DNA of 64,000 bases, from assembly GCA_009760855.2 (NCBI GenBank), contig WPIO01000101.1, forward strand, positions 1,290,001 to 1,354,000. Direction: 5' to 3'. Each line of letters opens with the position of its first letter. The stretch's first letter is position 1. Both the position numbers and the translations under genes were made by a program. This stretch comes from Cristatella mucedo. Taxonomy: Eukaryota; Bryozoa; Phylactolaemata; Cristatellidae. Of the stretch, positions 11,747-22,485 are shown in pieces. The notes beneath the pieces are model-generated. The model searched no databases. It was not told the origin of the DNA and saw only the letters and a list, made by a program, of their open reading frames with translations.

Positions 11747-11932
11747 CAGCGGTTTTCAACCTTCCTAATGCCGCAACCCTTTAAATGCAGTTCCTCTTGT
11801 TTTAGCGGTTCCCAACCATAAAACTATTGTGTGCAACGTAGAAATGTGTGCTTTCCGATGGTCTTAGGCGACCCCCGTGAAAGGGTTGTTCGACCTCCAA
11901 AGAGGTGGCGACCCAAAGGTTGAGAATCACTG
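11747..11932. mobile_element. SPIN-like non-autonomous hAT transposon (186 bp)
   Basis: Terminal inverted repeats are CAGCGGTTTTCAACCTT at the left and CAGTGATTCTCAACCTT at the right, read inward (3 differences in 17). The element is flanked by an 8-bp direct repeat, ATCTAGAG and ATCTAAAG, matching both the 8-bp size and the nCTCTAGAn preference of hAT elements. Internal blocks (CCTAATGCCGCAACCCTTTA, CCAACCATAAAACTATT, CCGATGGTCTTAGGCGACCC, GTGAAAGGGTTGTTCGACC) match my recollection of the SPIN non-autonomous consensus across nearly its whole terminal regions. There is no coding capacity; it would need a hAT transposase in trans. Differences between the ends and between the duplications show it is not brand new. 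Confidence 0.9.
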
Positions 11933-12924
11933 ATCTAAAGCAATTCTCGGCTCGGTCAGTCCCCCCCCCCCGTAGATTCAAGTCGATACCCGTTTCGACC
12001 CGATGAGATACAGGACTTGATGACGGCTGGGCAGGAGCCGGCTTCAAGCGGCAATTGTGGATTACGGCTGACTGAATTACAGTGCAAGGATGGAAAAGCT
12101 CACGTTCAGAATGAAACGGATGACAGCTGCCAGACGATGCCGCCAGGTTAACTCAAAAAGGCCAAAATCAGCGAAGCCCTACGTAGAGGTCGATAGCAAC
12201 CCTACGTCAAGATGACCGGCAACATCGCGGTAAGGTAGCAACAGCAAGAAATAAAATGCGGCTATATCCGATCGGCGACTACGATGCGAGTGCTGACCAC
12301 ACGGCGAGGCCAGCTCAGCAGCTAAGCCAGTGAGCTTAGTAGCATGAGCGAAATTATTAAAAGTCCTGCTTACCTTGGCAAACGCAGCAGAACCTGAGAA
12401 GCGGTCACATTGAATACTGGCTTTCGTTCTGATTTTGCCGAGTTGAAGGCTGAGCCACTGAAAACTGAGGTTGATAGGGAACAGATATGACCAAGCAACG
12501 AGACTCAGCCGGCGCCGATTTAGAATGCTCAGCCGCCGAGGCTTTTGCTTGCAGAGAAATAGAGAGTGTGGAGCACTTTGGTCTGTTTGGGTGTGGGCCT
12601 GGAGGGTTCGCCGGGATGCCTCCACCGCCAGTACCGTCAGCTAGGAAGCCATGGATGGTCAGGAGACTGCTTGGTGGCGCTCACTCCCAGTGGCGGGCCG
12701 CAGAGCAGCCACAGTCGGCCACCACTCGGGCGCCTCCGAATCGCGAAAATTGAGAGAGAGAGCGAGAGGACAGAGGACCGGTACTTGTCGCAGAAAGCGA
12801 TCGGCTAGCCAGCAATTCGCTGTCGTGAGCACAGGCAGAGACGACGTTCGGTGAGGGTGTGCAGTGAAGCTGAGCAGAGCAGAGAGCGGGTGGAGCGTCG
12901 GCTAAGCGTGAGCTGACCGGTCAG
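11933..12924. other. No gene recognised; GC-rich from 12480
   Basis: Holds a C11 run (11961-11971). Open frames at 12179-12625 (minus) and 12487-12854 (plus) look like random translation of GC-rich DNA. The next expected DCC exons (rest of FN3-5, FN3-6, transmembrane segment) were searched by eye on the minus strand and not found. Confidence 0.35.
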
Positions 12925-13219
12925 GACGCCATCGTGTAATAGCGGCTGTCGGTCGAGCGATGGTTCGAGCCCAGGCTGTTGTCAAGCCACGTGGCGAGCA
13001 CTGCCGTTGCCGACAGGACAATGGCTTTCAGCTGAAGTGGAGGCGCCAGCTCACCTGCCGACGTGGAGCCGTCGCCGTCTTGGCGGCCTCGGCGACCGGC
13101 TGCTGCTGCTGCTGGTGCTGCTTCGCGGCTTCGTCGCGCGTGACCTGCGCCATTATCGGGGTTCCTTGTCCGGCACCGTTGTAGGCGAAAAAGCTGCAGC
13201 ACGTACGACTGTCCTGCCC
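12925..13219 (-). pseudogene. DCC/neogenin-like exon: end of FN3-4 and start of FN3-5, frameshifted
   Basis: On the minus strand an acceptor (GTACAG) opens at 13219. The translation begins GAGQSYVLQLF and then needs a frame change at a T5 run (13188-13192) to give AYNGAGQGTPIMAQVTRDE, the F-G strands of FN3-4 (vertebrate DCC has AFNNAGEGVPLYE here). A Gln/Ala-rich linker follows. A second frame change somewhere between about 13180 and 13040 restores the first frame for APPLQLKAIVLSATAV and WLDNS, matching the FN3-5 start of DCC (QAVALTHDAV, WADNS). The frame stops shortly after YYTMA near 12925; no clear donor was found there. Confidence 0.65.
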
Positions 13220-13453
13220 CTGTACTCGAACGAGGAAGCAGCACCTGAGAAAAACTCGCGTCAATCGAGGATGTCAGCAGCCTCGGCTGCTGCTGCTTCC
13301 GGCGCACGGCGAAATGAGTCGCTGGAGTCGAGGGCGCCGCCGGCCGCTTGCTTTCGCGGCGTCTTAAATATCTCGGACGGACGTCGAGACCGCTGCTGCT
13401 GCAGCAGCTGCTGCTGCCGCGACGGTGCCGCATCTTCGGCGAAGTGGGCGTAC

Positions 13454-13645
13454 TGAGATTCCTGATGGTATAGTGGCGATCCGTCAGCGCCAGCTCGACC
13501 CAGCGCTCGTCCGGCACGATTTCACCGTGGCCGAGCCGGTATCCTCGGATCATCACGTTTCCGGTTGGCGGCGCCCAATTGATGGCCATTTCGGAGGCGA
13601 ACGCTTTCGCCTGCATGGAGAGTGGCTTCCCGAGTGGCACGCTCT
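13454..13645 (-). pseudogene. DCC/neogenin-like exon: first part of FN3-4
   Basis: A clean 192-bp exon with acceptor GCGAGCAG and donor GTACGC. It joins the previous exon through a split codon (G|AG). It encodes ESVPLGKPLSMQ through INWAPP, MIRGYRLGHG and DRHYTIRNL. The DCC FN3-4 counterpart reads ESQVPDQPSSLH, MSWTPP, VVRGYIIGYG, QRYYSIERL; the RGYxxGxG feature is typical of this domain in DCC and neogenin. This exon has no lesion, and the joined reading into the next exon (NL|RAGQSYVLQL) keeps the domain length of DCC. Confidence 0.75.
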
Positions 13646-14223
13646 CTGCTCGCATCGACAAGAAAGAGCACCGCGTGCACAGGCTGGCTGCGTGCACAGA
13701 CCCGAAGCATCTCACAAAGCTCGAGATGCGAGTGCTGCTCCGCGGCGCCCGTCGACCTCGCCCCTCCAAACCCCCTCCACCACCAGCGCTGGACGGAGGA
13801 GGCGGCCACGTGCCTCGCGGGTGCTGCAGCAGCAGCAGCAGTGACCGTTGCGCATGTATAGCAGCTTCGTAGCACGACGACGGCGGCACACTGCCTAGGG
13901 TTTTTCTAGCGCTTTCGCTTGCCAGCCTAGGTCCCAGCCGGCTGTAATTTAGTTCTTCAAGTCGGCGGTCCGAAGGTGCGCCGTTACCTCTTTCACGAGG
14001 AGCCCGGTCTTTTTGCCGGCGAAAAGAAATCAGCATCGAATCGAACGCGGCCAAGATCGAGCTGGCATGGTTCATGCATGATTGCCACCCTCTGTTCTCG
14101 AGGATTGGGGACGAGCACGGCACGCGTTCAGTACGGTTCCCAGGCTGGGCGCTCACCCAGCGCCCACAATTCGCCAGAGGGCGCTTGCTGGCCACCGAGG
14201 CGCCCCCTGGCGTATGGGCTCAC

Positions 14224-14562
14224 CGTAGGTGCTGACGGCGAGCCACAAAGTGTAGTCGTACGTGCCGTTCAAGTTCGTGGCGGCTACCCGCACGACGTAG
14301 AACTCGCCCGAATCGAGGCCGACGATCTCGTACGAGCTCGCGTGCTGCCGTCAGTCGTGATCGTCTTGCCCGCAGCAGCGGCAGGCAAGGCTGCCGCCGA
14401 GGCGCCAGCCGGTGCCGGCCGGTCTCGATGCTTGTAGCGAAGCTTTTAGCCGGTGATGACGCAGTTCTGGCGGTCGTCGGGTGGGGGCTCCACCGCACCA
14501 GCACAGAATTATGGCCAGTCGCTTCCACGGTGAAGTTTCGGGGCGGGGCGGTGTGCCAGGCG
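14224..14562 (-). pseudogene. DCC/neogenin-like exon: whole FN3-3, two frameshifts and a stop
   Basis: Acceptor CGTTGCAG and donor GTGAGC bound a 339-bp exon. It reads APPRNFTVEATGHNSVLVRW, then loses one base in a C5 run (14483-14487) to continue PDDRQNCVITG, an in-frame TAA at 14446-14448 where DCC has Tyr (ITGYK), and KLRYKHRD. A further single-base loss near 14335-14345 leads to SYEIVGLDSGEFYVVRVAAT and LNGTYDYTLWLAVSTYG. Human DCC FN3-3 has QNVSLEV, IKVSW, ITGYKIRHR, YSFQVSAMTVNGTGPPSNW. Conservation between the lesions is good, so decay, if real, is recent. Confidence 0.75.
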
Positions 14563-15463
14563 CTGCAACGACACCTCGAGGTGGCAGGCAGCCGTTCAGG
14601 TTATCAAACAGCTAAAGTGAAAGCAAAAGTGGACCAAACAAGAAAGGCTAAAGCCTCGTTTAAACGGTGAGAATTACTTCTGCCCGATTTCTGTCCTCCT
14701 GCTAGTAGGAAGTTTACCCGGTCAGTTTTCTGTAAATCATCCTTCCTACTAATGCGGCACCCAGAGTGGTCACGGGAAAATTACCTTTGCTAGGAAGGTA
14801 GGAAGTAGCCATCCGAAATTGACTCCCGGGCGAATTTTGACCTTCCGATTATTGCCTTTATTGCCTCACTATCTGATTCCCATATGCCGAGCATATAGGG
14901 TCCCATATAAACAGCTACTCGCTTGGAAAGCTTCGACGTCCGCCAGTCGTGTTGTCCACCAGGTTTCTTCAATGCAATGAAGCAGGCGTGCCCTTGACGG
15001 CACCTATGACTAGTCGTTTCCTAAGTCTTGCTTTGAGTCTTGGCCAAGAGGCAGAATCGTGCTCGGCTGCCGAGTCTTCATTAAGTCTTCACAAAGCCTT
15101 GGACCATCGCTCAGTTTTGGTGACGTATGCACCGAAGACCCAAGTTGGACAGAAGCAGGAAGGAAGCAAGACTCGCCGTGTAAAGGGGGCCTCAAAAGTG
15201 AGCGAGGCAGAGGCTGGATAAAGAAAACTGCCTCGACCGTAGATGCATAGCTCTCCCACGAGGAGAGCAGTTAAGACAAGGGTGGCAGGCCTGAGTGACA
15301 GCGCCAGCTGAAGGCTGTTGCTAAGCCCTGGGGTTAGTCATGACGGGCCGGCGAGCTCGGAAGTGACCAGAAGTCTCCCCCCTTGACGGCCGCACAGCAA
15401 GGAAGTGCAGCGGAGGGAAAGGGCTGCCGACGCGGGCGGCCGGCAGCAGCGGCAGCTCCTCAC

Positions 15464-15638
15464 CAGTCGAGTGCGTTCGAACGTGCAGCTCCTCGCTGGG
15501 GACGCCCTGGCCTTCGCGTTAACGGCAGCCACCAGGATGTAGTAGTCGGTGTGAATCTGGAGCCGGTCGAGCAGTATGCCTATAGAGGTAACGTTGACCG
15601 ACTGCTCGCCAGCTTTCTGGCGGGCGTAGTAGTAGACA
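15464..15638 (-). pseudogene. DCC/neogenin-like exon: second half of FN3-2, one frameshift
   Basis: A 175-bp exon with acceptor TATACAG and donor GTGAGG. It encodes VYYYARQKAGEQSVNVTS, ILLDRLQIHTDYYILVAAVN, then a missing base near 15503-15515 (in the AAGGCCAGGG stretch of the minus strand) before GVPSEELHVRTHS. The EQ...V, L..L...T.Y, A.N, G.GV and V.T spacing follows FN3-2 of DCC (GKEQNIEVDG, YSLRFLAYNRYGPGV). The first half of FN3-2 was not located. Confidence 0.6.
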
Positions 15639-16010
15639 CTGTATAGAGTGGATTTTCAACAGCACATGTCTTCCGGCAGCAAAACATGTGCCATGCTGCT
15701 TAGGAGTGTCTTTCGTGCCTGCCGAAATGAGCGCAGACGGCAGCTTTTCTAATTTCACGCTACAACTACTGCTGCTGCCAAGTCTAGGGACGGAGTAGCA
15801 CGGACGAAAGCTGAAAGTCAGCTCCAGAAGAAAGTCGCCACGGCCGAACCACTTCGTTTGCAGCCGAGTGGGCGGGACGACAGAGGCTGCCTCAGATGCC
15901 ACTCGCCCGACCCACTTGGACGGCCTTGCTTCTATGGCCTTGCGAACCGTAGCGCTTACCCACACTTAGTACCCGCCAGCTTTCGCTTAGCTTTCGCTTC
16001 AGCTTCGGAC

Positions 16011-16098
16011 CTGTTGGCTGCGAAAAACAATGTCGCCATGCCACCCTCTCGTACGAACGTGTCCCACGGATGCATGACGAATTCCGGCGGGTTAGTGG
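16011..16098 (-). pseudogene. Ig half-domain exon, probably of the same DCC-like gene
   Basis: An 88-bp exon-like segment with acceptor GCTAGCAG and donor GTCCGA. It encodes TNPPEFVMHPWDTFVREGGM and ATLFFAANR, the A-B strands of an Ig domain (PPxF...P.D..V.EGG.ATL.C). The B-strand cysteine that forms the Ig disulfide is replaced by Phe (TTC). It lies upstream of the FN3-2 exon in transcription order, as Ig4 would in DCC. The second half of the domain was not found. Another Ig-containing gene is possible. Confidence 0.45.
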
Positions 16099-16256
16099 CT
16101 GCTAGCGGTCCGCACGGCAACACTGGATAGCACTCGGGTAATGGAAGCGTCATCTGCTTCGCAAGCCGACGCGAGTAGCAGGGACGATGCAAGCAGCGGG
16201 CAGCGACGATATAAACAGAGCCACCCCCACCAAAGCGAACTGCTGCAGATTACTAA

Positions 16257-17379
16257 GCACAATCTAGGCTTTCACTTCTATGCGGATGACACTCAGTTGT
16301 ACCTTTGCTTTGATCCCTCCCAACCTTCGAGCACCTCAAATTCTCTCAACTCACTTGCTGCATGTATTCATGACATCTGCACATGGATGGCAGCAAATTT
16401 TCTAAAACTGAACGATGATAAAACTGACTTACTAGTTATAGGCAAACCCAGTGTGTCACAAATTGGAAAGGCTGATGCTCAAAATTGGCTCTGCTAGCAT
16501 ATCTCCAGTTGAATCAGCTCGAAATCTAGGTGTCATGTTCCAAAGCGACCTCTCGTTAGACGACCACATCAGCTCCACAGTCAAATCTGCCTGTTTTTAG
16601 CTTCATAAAATTGCTAAAATTTGGGCTTGTTTAGATAAGGATACCACATCTAAGTTGGTCCATGCATTCGTGACACCCGGTCTCGACTTCTGCAACTCAC
16701 TGCTTACTGGCCTACCAGCATATGCGATCAGGCGATTGCAGCTGGTGCAAAACTCTGCAGCTAGGCTTGTCTGTCGTGGGCGTCGCATTTGCCTCATTAC
16801 TCCACTTCTCGCCGACCTGCACTGGCTCCCAGTCAAGCAACGGATTGACTTCAAGGTTTTGTCGCTCATTTTTAGGTCCCTTCATTCTTGGGCTCTGGCC
16901 TATCTCTCAGATCTATTCCCCCATCAGGCCAAGCATCGTACCATTCGCTTTTCGGAATCCAACAGTCTACTAATACCTCGTACAAACCTCAAATCCTTTG
17001 GAGACCACGCATTTAGTTCATATGCTCCCAAAGCCTGGAACTGACTCCCGACCTGGGTCAGAATATCCTCTGATCTGGCCACATTTAAAAAGAACTTACA
17101 ATCACACCTATTTAGGACAGCATTTAGTGGGCCCCTGTGATTCTTCCTTCATGTGCTTATGCGTGCTGACACTGTGCATGCTGCCACTAACCACATTTGC
17201 ATGCTGACCCTGTGCTTGTCACCCCTAACCGTGTTATTCATTTTTTTGTTTATCAAGCATGATATTACTCACCATTCAATTGCATTTCCCTTTGCAGCAA
17301 ATGTAAAGCGCCTAGAGAGAGATTGAGCTCCCTGAGGACGCTTTATCAAGTTTATTTTATTATTATTATTATTATTATT
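16257..17379 (+). mobile_element. LINE family A copy, 5'-truncated inside the reverse transcriptase
   Basis: The copy begins at HNLGFHFYADDTQLYLCFD (catalytic YADD present) and runs through MAANFLKLNDDKTDLL, then after one frameshift LVHAFVTPGLDFCNSLLTG, RLQLVQNSAARLVCRGRR, LLADLHWLPVKQRIDFKVLS and SYAPKAWN. The 3' untranslated region follows, and the tail AAATGTAAAGCGCCTAGAGA ends in (ATT)n at about 17361-17380. It is the best preserved family A copy here and gives the family its definition. It is 5'-truncated, as expected of target-primed reverse transcription, and inactive. Confidence 0.9.
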
Positions 17380-17380
17380 G

Positions 17381-18734
17381 TGCAGAACGTGAAAAAGACG
17401 CTTTGCTTCCCTGGCGCTGGGTCAAGCCATGCTCAGCTAAGCGCACGGTATGGTGGTGTGGTGTGGTATGGTGGCGTGGTATGGTGGCAACAGCAGGGTA
17501 CAGTGTCTACGCCATCGGCTGAGATCGCCTGCCTGACTGCCCCACTTCGGCTCTAGCGACAGTTGACACGAAAGTTGGGTGCACGCGAAGCGCGCGACTG
17601 CGGGCGATGGGACAGCCCGGACAGATGCCCGCGAAGATGCCGCGCCTGTGGCCGTCGCAGAAAAGGCAGAAAGCGAGCAAGCGAGCAGGCGCCTGCCGCT
17701 GGCTCTTAACTGAAAGTACAATAACAAGGGAACAGGAGGTCGCCGGATCGGACGACAGAAACCGCCGCCGCCGACAACCCGAGATTGGCGAAAGGAGAGA
17801 GGCGAGGTTACGCTGCCAGCGAGATGTTGTAACTATGACTACGCATGAGTAGCTCACCTTTCGCTGGTCCTCTGGCTGGTAAGAGACACGACGCGAGAAA
17901 CATCAGATAAACACGGACTGATAAGCAGTAGATGCATGCGTGCATTCTTTTCGCTTGCAACTCTGGCTTTTATAGGGTAAGCAAAGGTCAGCACAGATGT
18001 CATGATCGTTAGCGCTGCTCCTTAACAGGCACGCTCAAAGGTTGAGCTGCAATGACTCACCGACCCTCAGACGTCACTAAGACTGACTGCCTGTCCCTGT
18101 CGGGCACTTCATCGTTACCCTTCCACCAAGAGACAATCTTTGCCGCATTTACAAACGCAGTTAAAAAACTGGCTCGTCAAAAAAGCCTGCCTATCATTTT
18201 TTCATAATTCACTGCACAGTACAATGTTTGATTTAAACTATGGCGAGAGTGCATGCAGCAACTGCTTTTTCAAATTAGCAGATTATCTCTCCCGATGTGT
18301 TTCCCGTAAAACTCATCAAACTTGCTCCTTCCCTAACAGTACTATCAAAAAATAAAAAGGGCACAAAGTCATGGCTCCTTGGTGAGCCGCCTTGCACGTT
18401 CCTAAATTGGACTATCTAACGGTTGTCACACGGAATACGCCCGCCGTCAGCTGCGCTGACCGCGGACAGCGGCTAGCTTCTACTAGCTTCTGCTGCTCGA
18501 CTACTAGCGGCTATCTTCTGGACAGCTTCTACTCGTTGCATGCGCTACCTCAACGAAAACCACTCAGTCTGAGCCACCGCCGCCCGCGAGCCGACAGCAG
18601 CAGGAGCACGGCCGAAGTCCCACAGTCGCCCTCCAAGAGCGAAGAGTGGCTGCGCTTGGTTTTCTGAGCCACACCGTACTGCTTGCTGCCTTCGTCTTGT
18701 AGAAGCAGTAGAAGCAAAATGTCACAGCGTCATA
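17381..18734. other. No gene recognised; GC-rich at 17400-17860 and 18440-18700
   Basis: A TGGTA/TGGTG-rich run lies at 17448-17489. GC-rich patches have long open frames on both strands (17437-17857 minus, 17607-17852 plus), none recognisable. Confidence 0.35.
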
Positions 18735-18870
18735 GTTTCGGCAGCCTGAGTGGGGCAACCGACGTCGAGCTTCTGACGGCAATAATGCTGCCGTCGGCTT
18801 GCATCCTGTAGTCGGCATCGGGCCTGTCTTTGGCATCCACGGTAATGTCATTCATATCACACAGTGCTGC
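18735..18870 (-). pseudogene. Possible Ig-domain exon fragment of the DCC-like gene
   Basis: The minus-strand translation contains DAKDRPDADYRMQADGSII, which has the spacing of Ig C'-D-E strands in DCC (for example SDYFQIVGGSNL). No F strand with D.G.Y.C follows in any frame and splice borders are unclear. Position and strand fit an upstream Ig domain. Weak evidence. Confidence 0.25.
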
Positions 18871-18954
18871 TTGCTGCCTTCGTCTTGGGTTCCGCTTTGC
18901 TTTGCTTTGCATCCGTCTCGTCACTGGTCTCCGTTCTGTCGTCGGCTCACTCGA

Positions 18955-20155
18955 GCCGGTGCCACCGTACTCGAATCGTGAGCGTTCGGCAGCTACTGCA
19001 GCCCTCGGCCACGTTTTCTGGGCTTCCCTTCTTGTGGGAAAGGACGTGCATTCGAAATGGCCGATCGGCTTTGGGGCTTCGGCGAGGGCACTTTGCATGC
19101 GTGCGGCCGAGTGACGAGGCGGGGGTCTCATCTGCTGAGAGCTGAGATTCGACGGCGTCTGACTGGCCTGGCCCGATCACGTGAAATAGCTGCACCTCGC
19201 AGCCGTCGACATGAAGTCGGAGCCTCGACATGGTGGCCTCGGCTTCGACGAGCTGATTGCACAACGATCTGCAGCAATTTGAGCTCCAACTCGATCCTAC
19301 GAATCGCCGGCTGTGGCAGCGATGATTGGATGACCAGTCAGCAGGCAGCGGCTGTGGCAGCGATGATTGGATGACCAGTCGGCTCGAGCCCACGATGCTC
19401 GAGGCATGAGCAACAGCAACGCGAAATGCGCCTGCCTTTGAAGCAGCTGCCGCCTGGCGGCTAGCGGCTCCCTGGGTCGTCCATCGGCAAGTGCCTGACC
19501 AAATTGGGCGCGATCCGCACTGAGGGCTCCACGAGACCTGTGTCTGTCTCTGTCTCCACGAGGACTGAAAGCAAGCCACAGCCGTCAGTAGCCGAGCAGC
19601 CCCGGTGGCTTGAGGTGGCAGCCGTCCCGAATCCAGAACGGATTTTCGATGGAAGGAAACCCTGCTTCTCCCACGTACTGCTTTAGCTAGGAGCATTCGT
19701 TCAGCCAAGCGTTTACTGCGATAGATGGGTTTCCGTCGAAGAGCTCTGGTCTTGTCTGGCCTGTCGTAATGCCACAGGTATAGCTTAACCTGGTAAACAG
19801 GTGCAAGAAGGAAGCCACTTCCGACTGATAGACACGTGCTGAGCAATATTTGTAGTGCCTCAGGTAGGGCAGACGTTCGTTGTTCCAGGCTGCAAACCCT
19901 AAGCAAAAACCAGGGGTTTACGGCCTGGGTGTGACAGCGATGCTTGGGTCACATCTCCAGGTGTCTGACGAAGCTCTAGGTGTGGAACCAGTACCCCGGC
20001 TACCGTGCTCGAATCGCCGGCTTTCGGCTTTCTGCAGCCCTAGGCTACGTTTTCCCGGCTATCCTTGTTTTGGGCGTGCACGTGCTCGCCGTTCAGCTTT
20101 GGGGTGGGGCACCGGCACCTCTTGGCGTCCGGCCGAGCGACGGGAATGCGTTCTC
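18955..20155. repeat. Duplicated GC-rich segment (18955-19120 and 19985-20155)
   Basis: Both copies share, in order, ACCGT(A/G)CTCGAATCG, CTGCAGCCC, ACGTTTTC, CGTGCA, CTTTGGGG and GGCCGAG, about one kilobase apart in the same orientation. Identity is roughly two thirds. The minus strand of the left copy reads SPENVAEG...TIRVRW, reminiscent of an FN3 A-B strand; the right copy has a stop in that frame. Confidence 0.5.
19309..19380. repeat. Exact 31-bp tandem pair, period 41
   Basis: GGCTGTGGCAGCGATGATTG and the eleven bases following it recur after AGCAGGCAGC. The two copies are identical. Confidence 0.85.
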
Positions 20156-21839
20156 ACCGGCTACAAGCAGAGCTTCGATGGCGTCCAACGTCGATGGCCT
20201 CGTCTGATGGGATGGAATAGCTGCTTGCTGCGGTTGCATTCACAAGCTTTCATGTCGTAGCCGGCTCCGATCTGTTGGCGTCTTCTGCTTGGCGGCTTGG
20301 TAATGATGCGTAGCGATCAGGGTCCAGCTACGGTTTGTCAGTCATTGATTAACACAGCAGCATGTAATCAATGGTGCCGTGATGGTGCAACAGTGCTTCT
20401 ACCGTTTATTTAGGCTGCAGCTACTGACGAAAGGAGGGCGTCGGTATGAATAATTCGATGCAAAAATATATGCAGATGATGTTCCAACAGCAACAGGCCT
20501 CTCTGCAGCAGCAGCTGCTAAAAGAAGACAAGCTGGTAATCAGCTCCCCTGTGATTAATTCTGCCCTTTGTTTCATGCTTCTCGGTGCATTTGAGACCGC
20601 CCTACTTGTATATTGCCGAGGTCACTCATGTTTAACTTCTGCTAGGCGTCTGCTTGTAATATGTCAAACCATATGATATGTCACAATGGGATTTTTTCTC
20701 TCTGGCCTTCTACAGCTGTCCTGCTGCTGTCTGACTAGCAGCCTCTGTCCTATTCTCGGCGTGACTATCTGCAGTGCTCTGGTATGTCGTAGAAACTTAT
20801 TATATTAGAGCACTAGGCTTCGTACCGGGGACAAAGATGTTGTTTCATCGTCTGCCTAAGCCGACTAGGTAGCCCCAGGACCCTTTCACAACACCTGTCC
20901 ACCTCCCCTGTTTATCTTGTGAAGCTTGGTTTTGCATTCGCCCGGGAGCCACAAGTTTACTTGCTGCGTGAGCATTGCGACTGCGATTGTACTCTCGTCG
21001 ACCTGATCGAGTAGGCGGGTGAAAATTCGCACCAAAAGTGGACCCTCAAACTCCGCCAGCACAAATGCGACTTCGGAGCTGCAGCTATCCGGCTACCAGA
21101 AGCAGAGCTCAGTCGTTGAATTATATTGTATTGAATTAGATTGTATTCTGTAGACACGTGCTTTATTTTTCAGTGGCAAATGCTTATACTAGCACATTTT
21201 AAATGTGTTTAGTTAACTGCCCATATTTTGCTTGAAAATAAACTCACACAGATTATTCTATGCTTTCTCACTTACATATGTACCACTGCATCTGCTGTTT
21301 TCTGCTTTAAGTATCTTATGACAGCATCGTCTTTATGTGGTATATGTGATATCGATTATCTGTAGCATGAGAAAAAGCCATCTCAGAAATAAGCCCTTGG
21401 CTGTTTCAGGTAGTAGATGTGCATGCCTTGTGGCTTTGCAATGCAATGCATCTCGTATGTACTTGATTAAACACGCCATCTAAAAGCACTGTTACAGCAT
21501 CGATTTTTATAAGTAAATGCTGTGCTAGGCTGAGCACAATTGAGCCGAAACCTGTCGATTCGGGCATAACACAGCACGTTTGAGCAATGTATCATGCTAA
21601 GGAGTCTTAATTAATACTGCTTCTAAAAATTACTTCAATCAAAAATTAATTTAGTCTCTAGATGTACAAGTACGTGCACACTGGGAGGGCATCACGATCA
21701 GAGCATCACGATCATTATCTGAACGCTCTTCTACTGCTAGGCAAGCGAGGCTGTTAAATCAGCTGACCTTTATTCCGATCATTCAGTCCACGTTAAAAGC
21801 CGACCTTTTAGATAATGCGCAGGCTCTCTTTAGACTGCG
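20156..21839. other. No gene recognised
   Basis: GC-rich at first, AT-rich from about 20700. No domain, repeat or RNA signal identified. A short Gln-rich frame at 20446-20676 is compositional. Confidence 0.35.
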
Positions 21840-21929
21840 ATGGCTGAGGGCACAACACGTGACCTCTATGCCTGCATAGATAATGGCTGAGGGCACAACA
21901 CGTGACCTCTATGCCTGCATAGATAATGG
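21840..21929. repeat. 43-bp tandem duplication
   Basis: ATGGCTGAGGGCACAACACG and the rest of a 43-bp unit occur twice head to tail with no difference visible, so the duplication is recent. Confidence 0.9.
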
Positions 21930-22077
21930 AGGTAAAAAAGAACCGTATCAAGGCGACGTCTTACAGAGCGCATTGCATGTCAGCAGCATGCTTTTTTAGG
22001 TTTACTAGTTTGCATTTGCACTCATAGTTGAAACTAGACATTGAAATCCTAGAACTCGATTGCACTGGGGACACACA

Positions 22078-22183
22078 GGCATGCACGCATGCATACATAC
22101 ACGCATGCATACATACACGCATGCATACATACACGCACCCACACATACACCAACACATGCACACGCCTACACGAGGGTTCACA

Positions 22184-22235
<52 letters not shown>

Positions 22236-22236
22236 T
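22078..22236. repeat. Compound microsatellite: 16-bp ACGCATGCATACATAC units, then (CA)n
   Basis: Three 16-bp units (CATGCATACATACACG) are followed by irregular CA-rich sequence and a (CA)n run at about 22184-22232. Open frames of His/Thr or Cys/Val here are artefacts. Confidence 0.9.
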
Positions 22237-22485
22237 GCACAGGCACAGGAACCCACAAGCGCAAATGCAAGAACACACTGGGAAGTAATCAAATGAGATG
22301 ATCTATCAACGGAGATCGAGCTCTGGGGACGAGATGGGGCTATCGACTTAGGATTGCACGACTCTATGCTACTGTCAAGCTCGGGTTTGTAGTAGTGCTA
22401 GCTCTACACTAGGCCAAGACCTTGATGATGTCATTATGTTTACTGGACTAAAGCTTGCACCCTGGCATACTAATGGTGCACCTAG

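Noticed and set aside
13425-13844. Plus-strand frames over the DCC-like exons
   Set aside because: They are antisense to exons with clear FN3 matches and show no domain of their own.
12921-14195. 424-codon open frame on the minus strand
   Set aside because: It runs through two receptor exons and an intron in one frame because the DNA is GC-rich. The conserved FN3 parts use several frames and splice borders, so the whole frame is not a gene.
21840-22236. CRISPR-like array
   Set aside because: Tandem units without unique spacers in a eukaryotic genome; these are a tandem duplication and a microsatellite.
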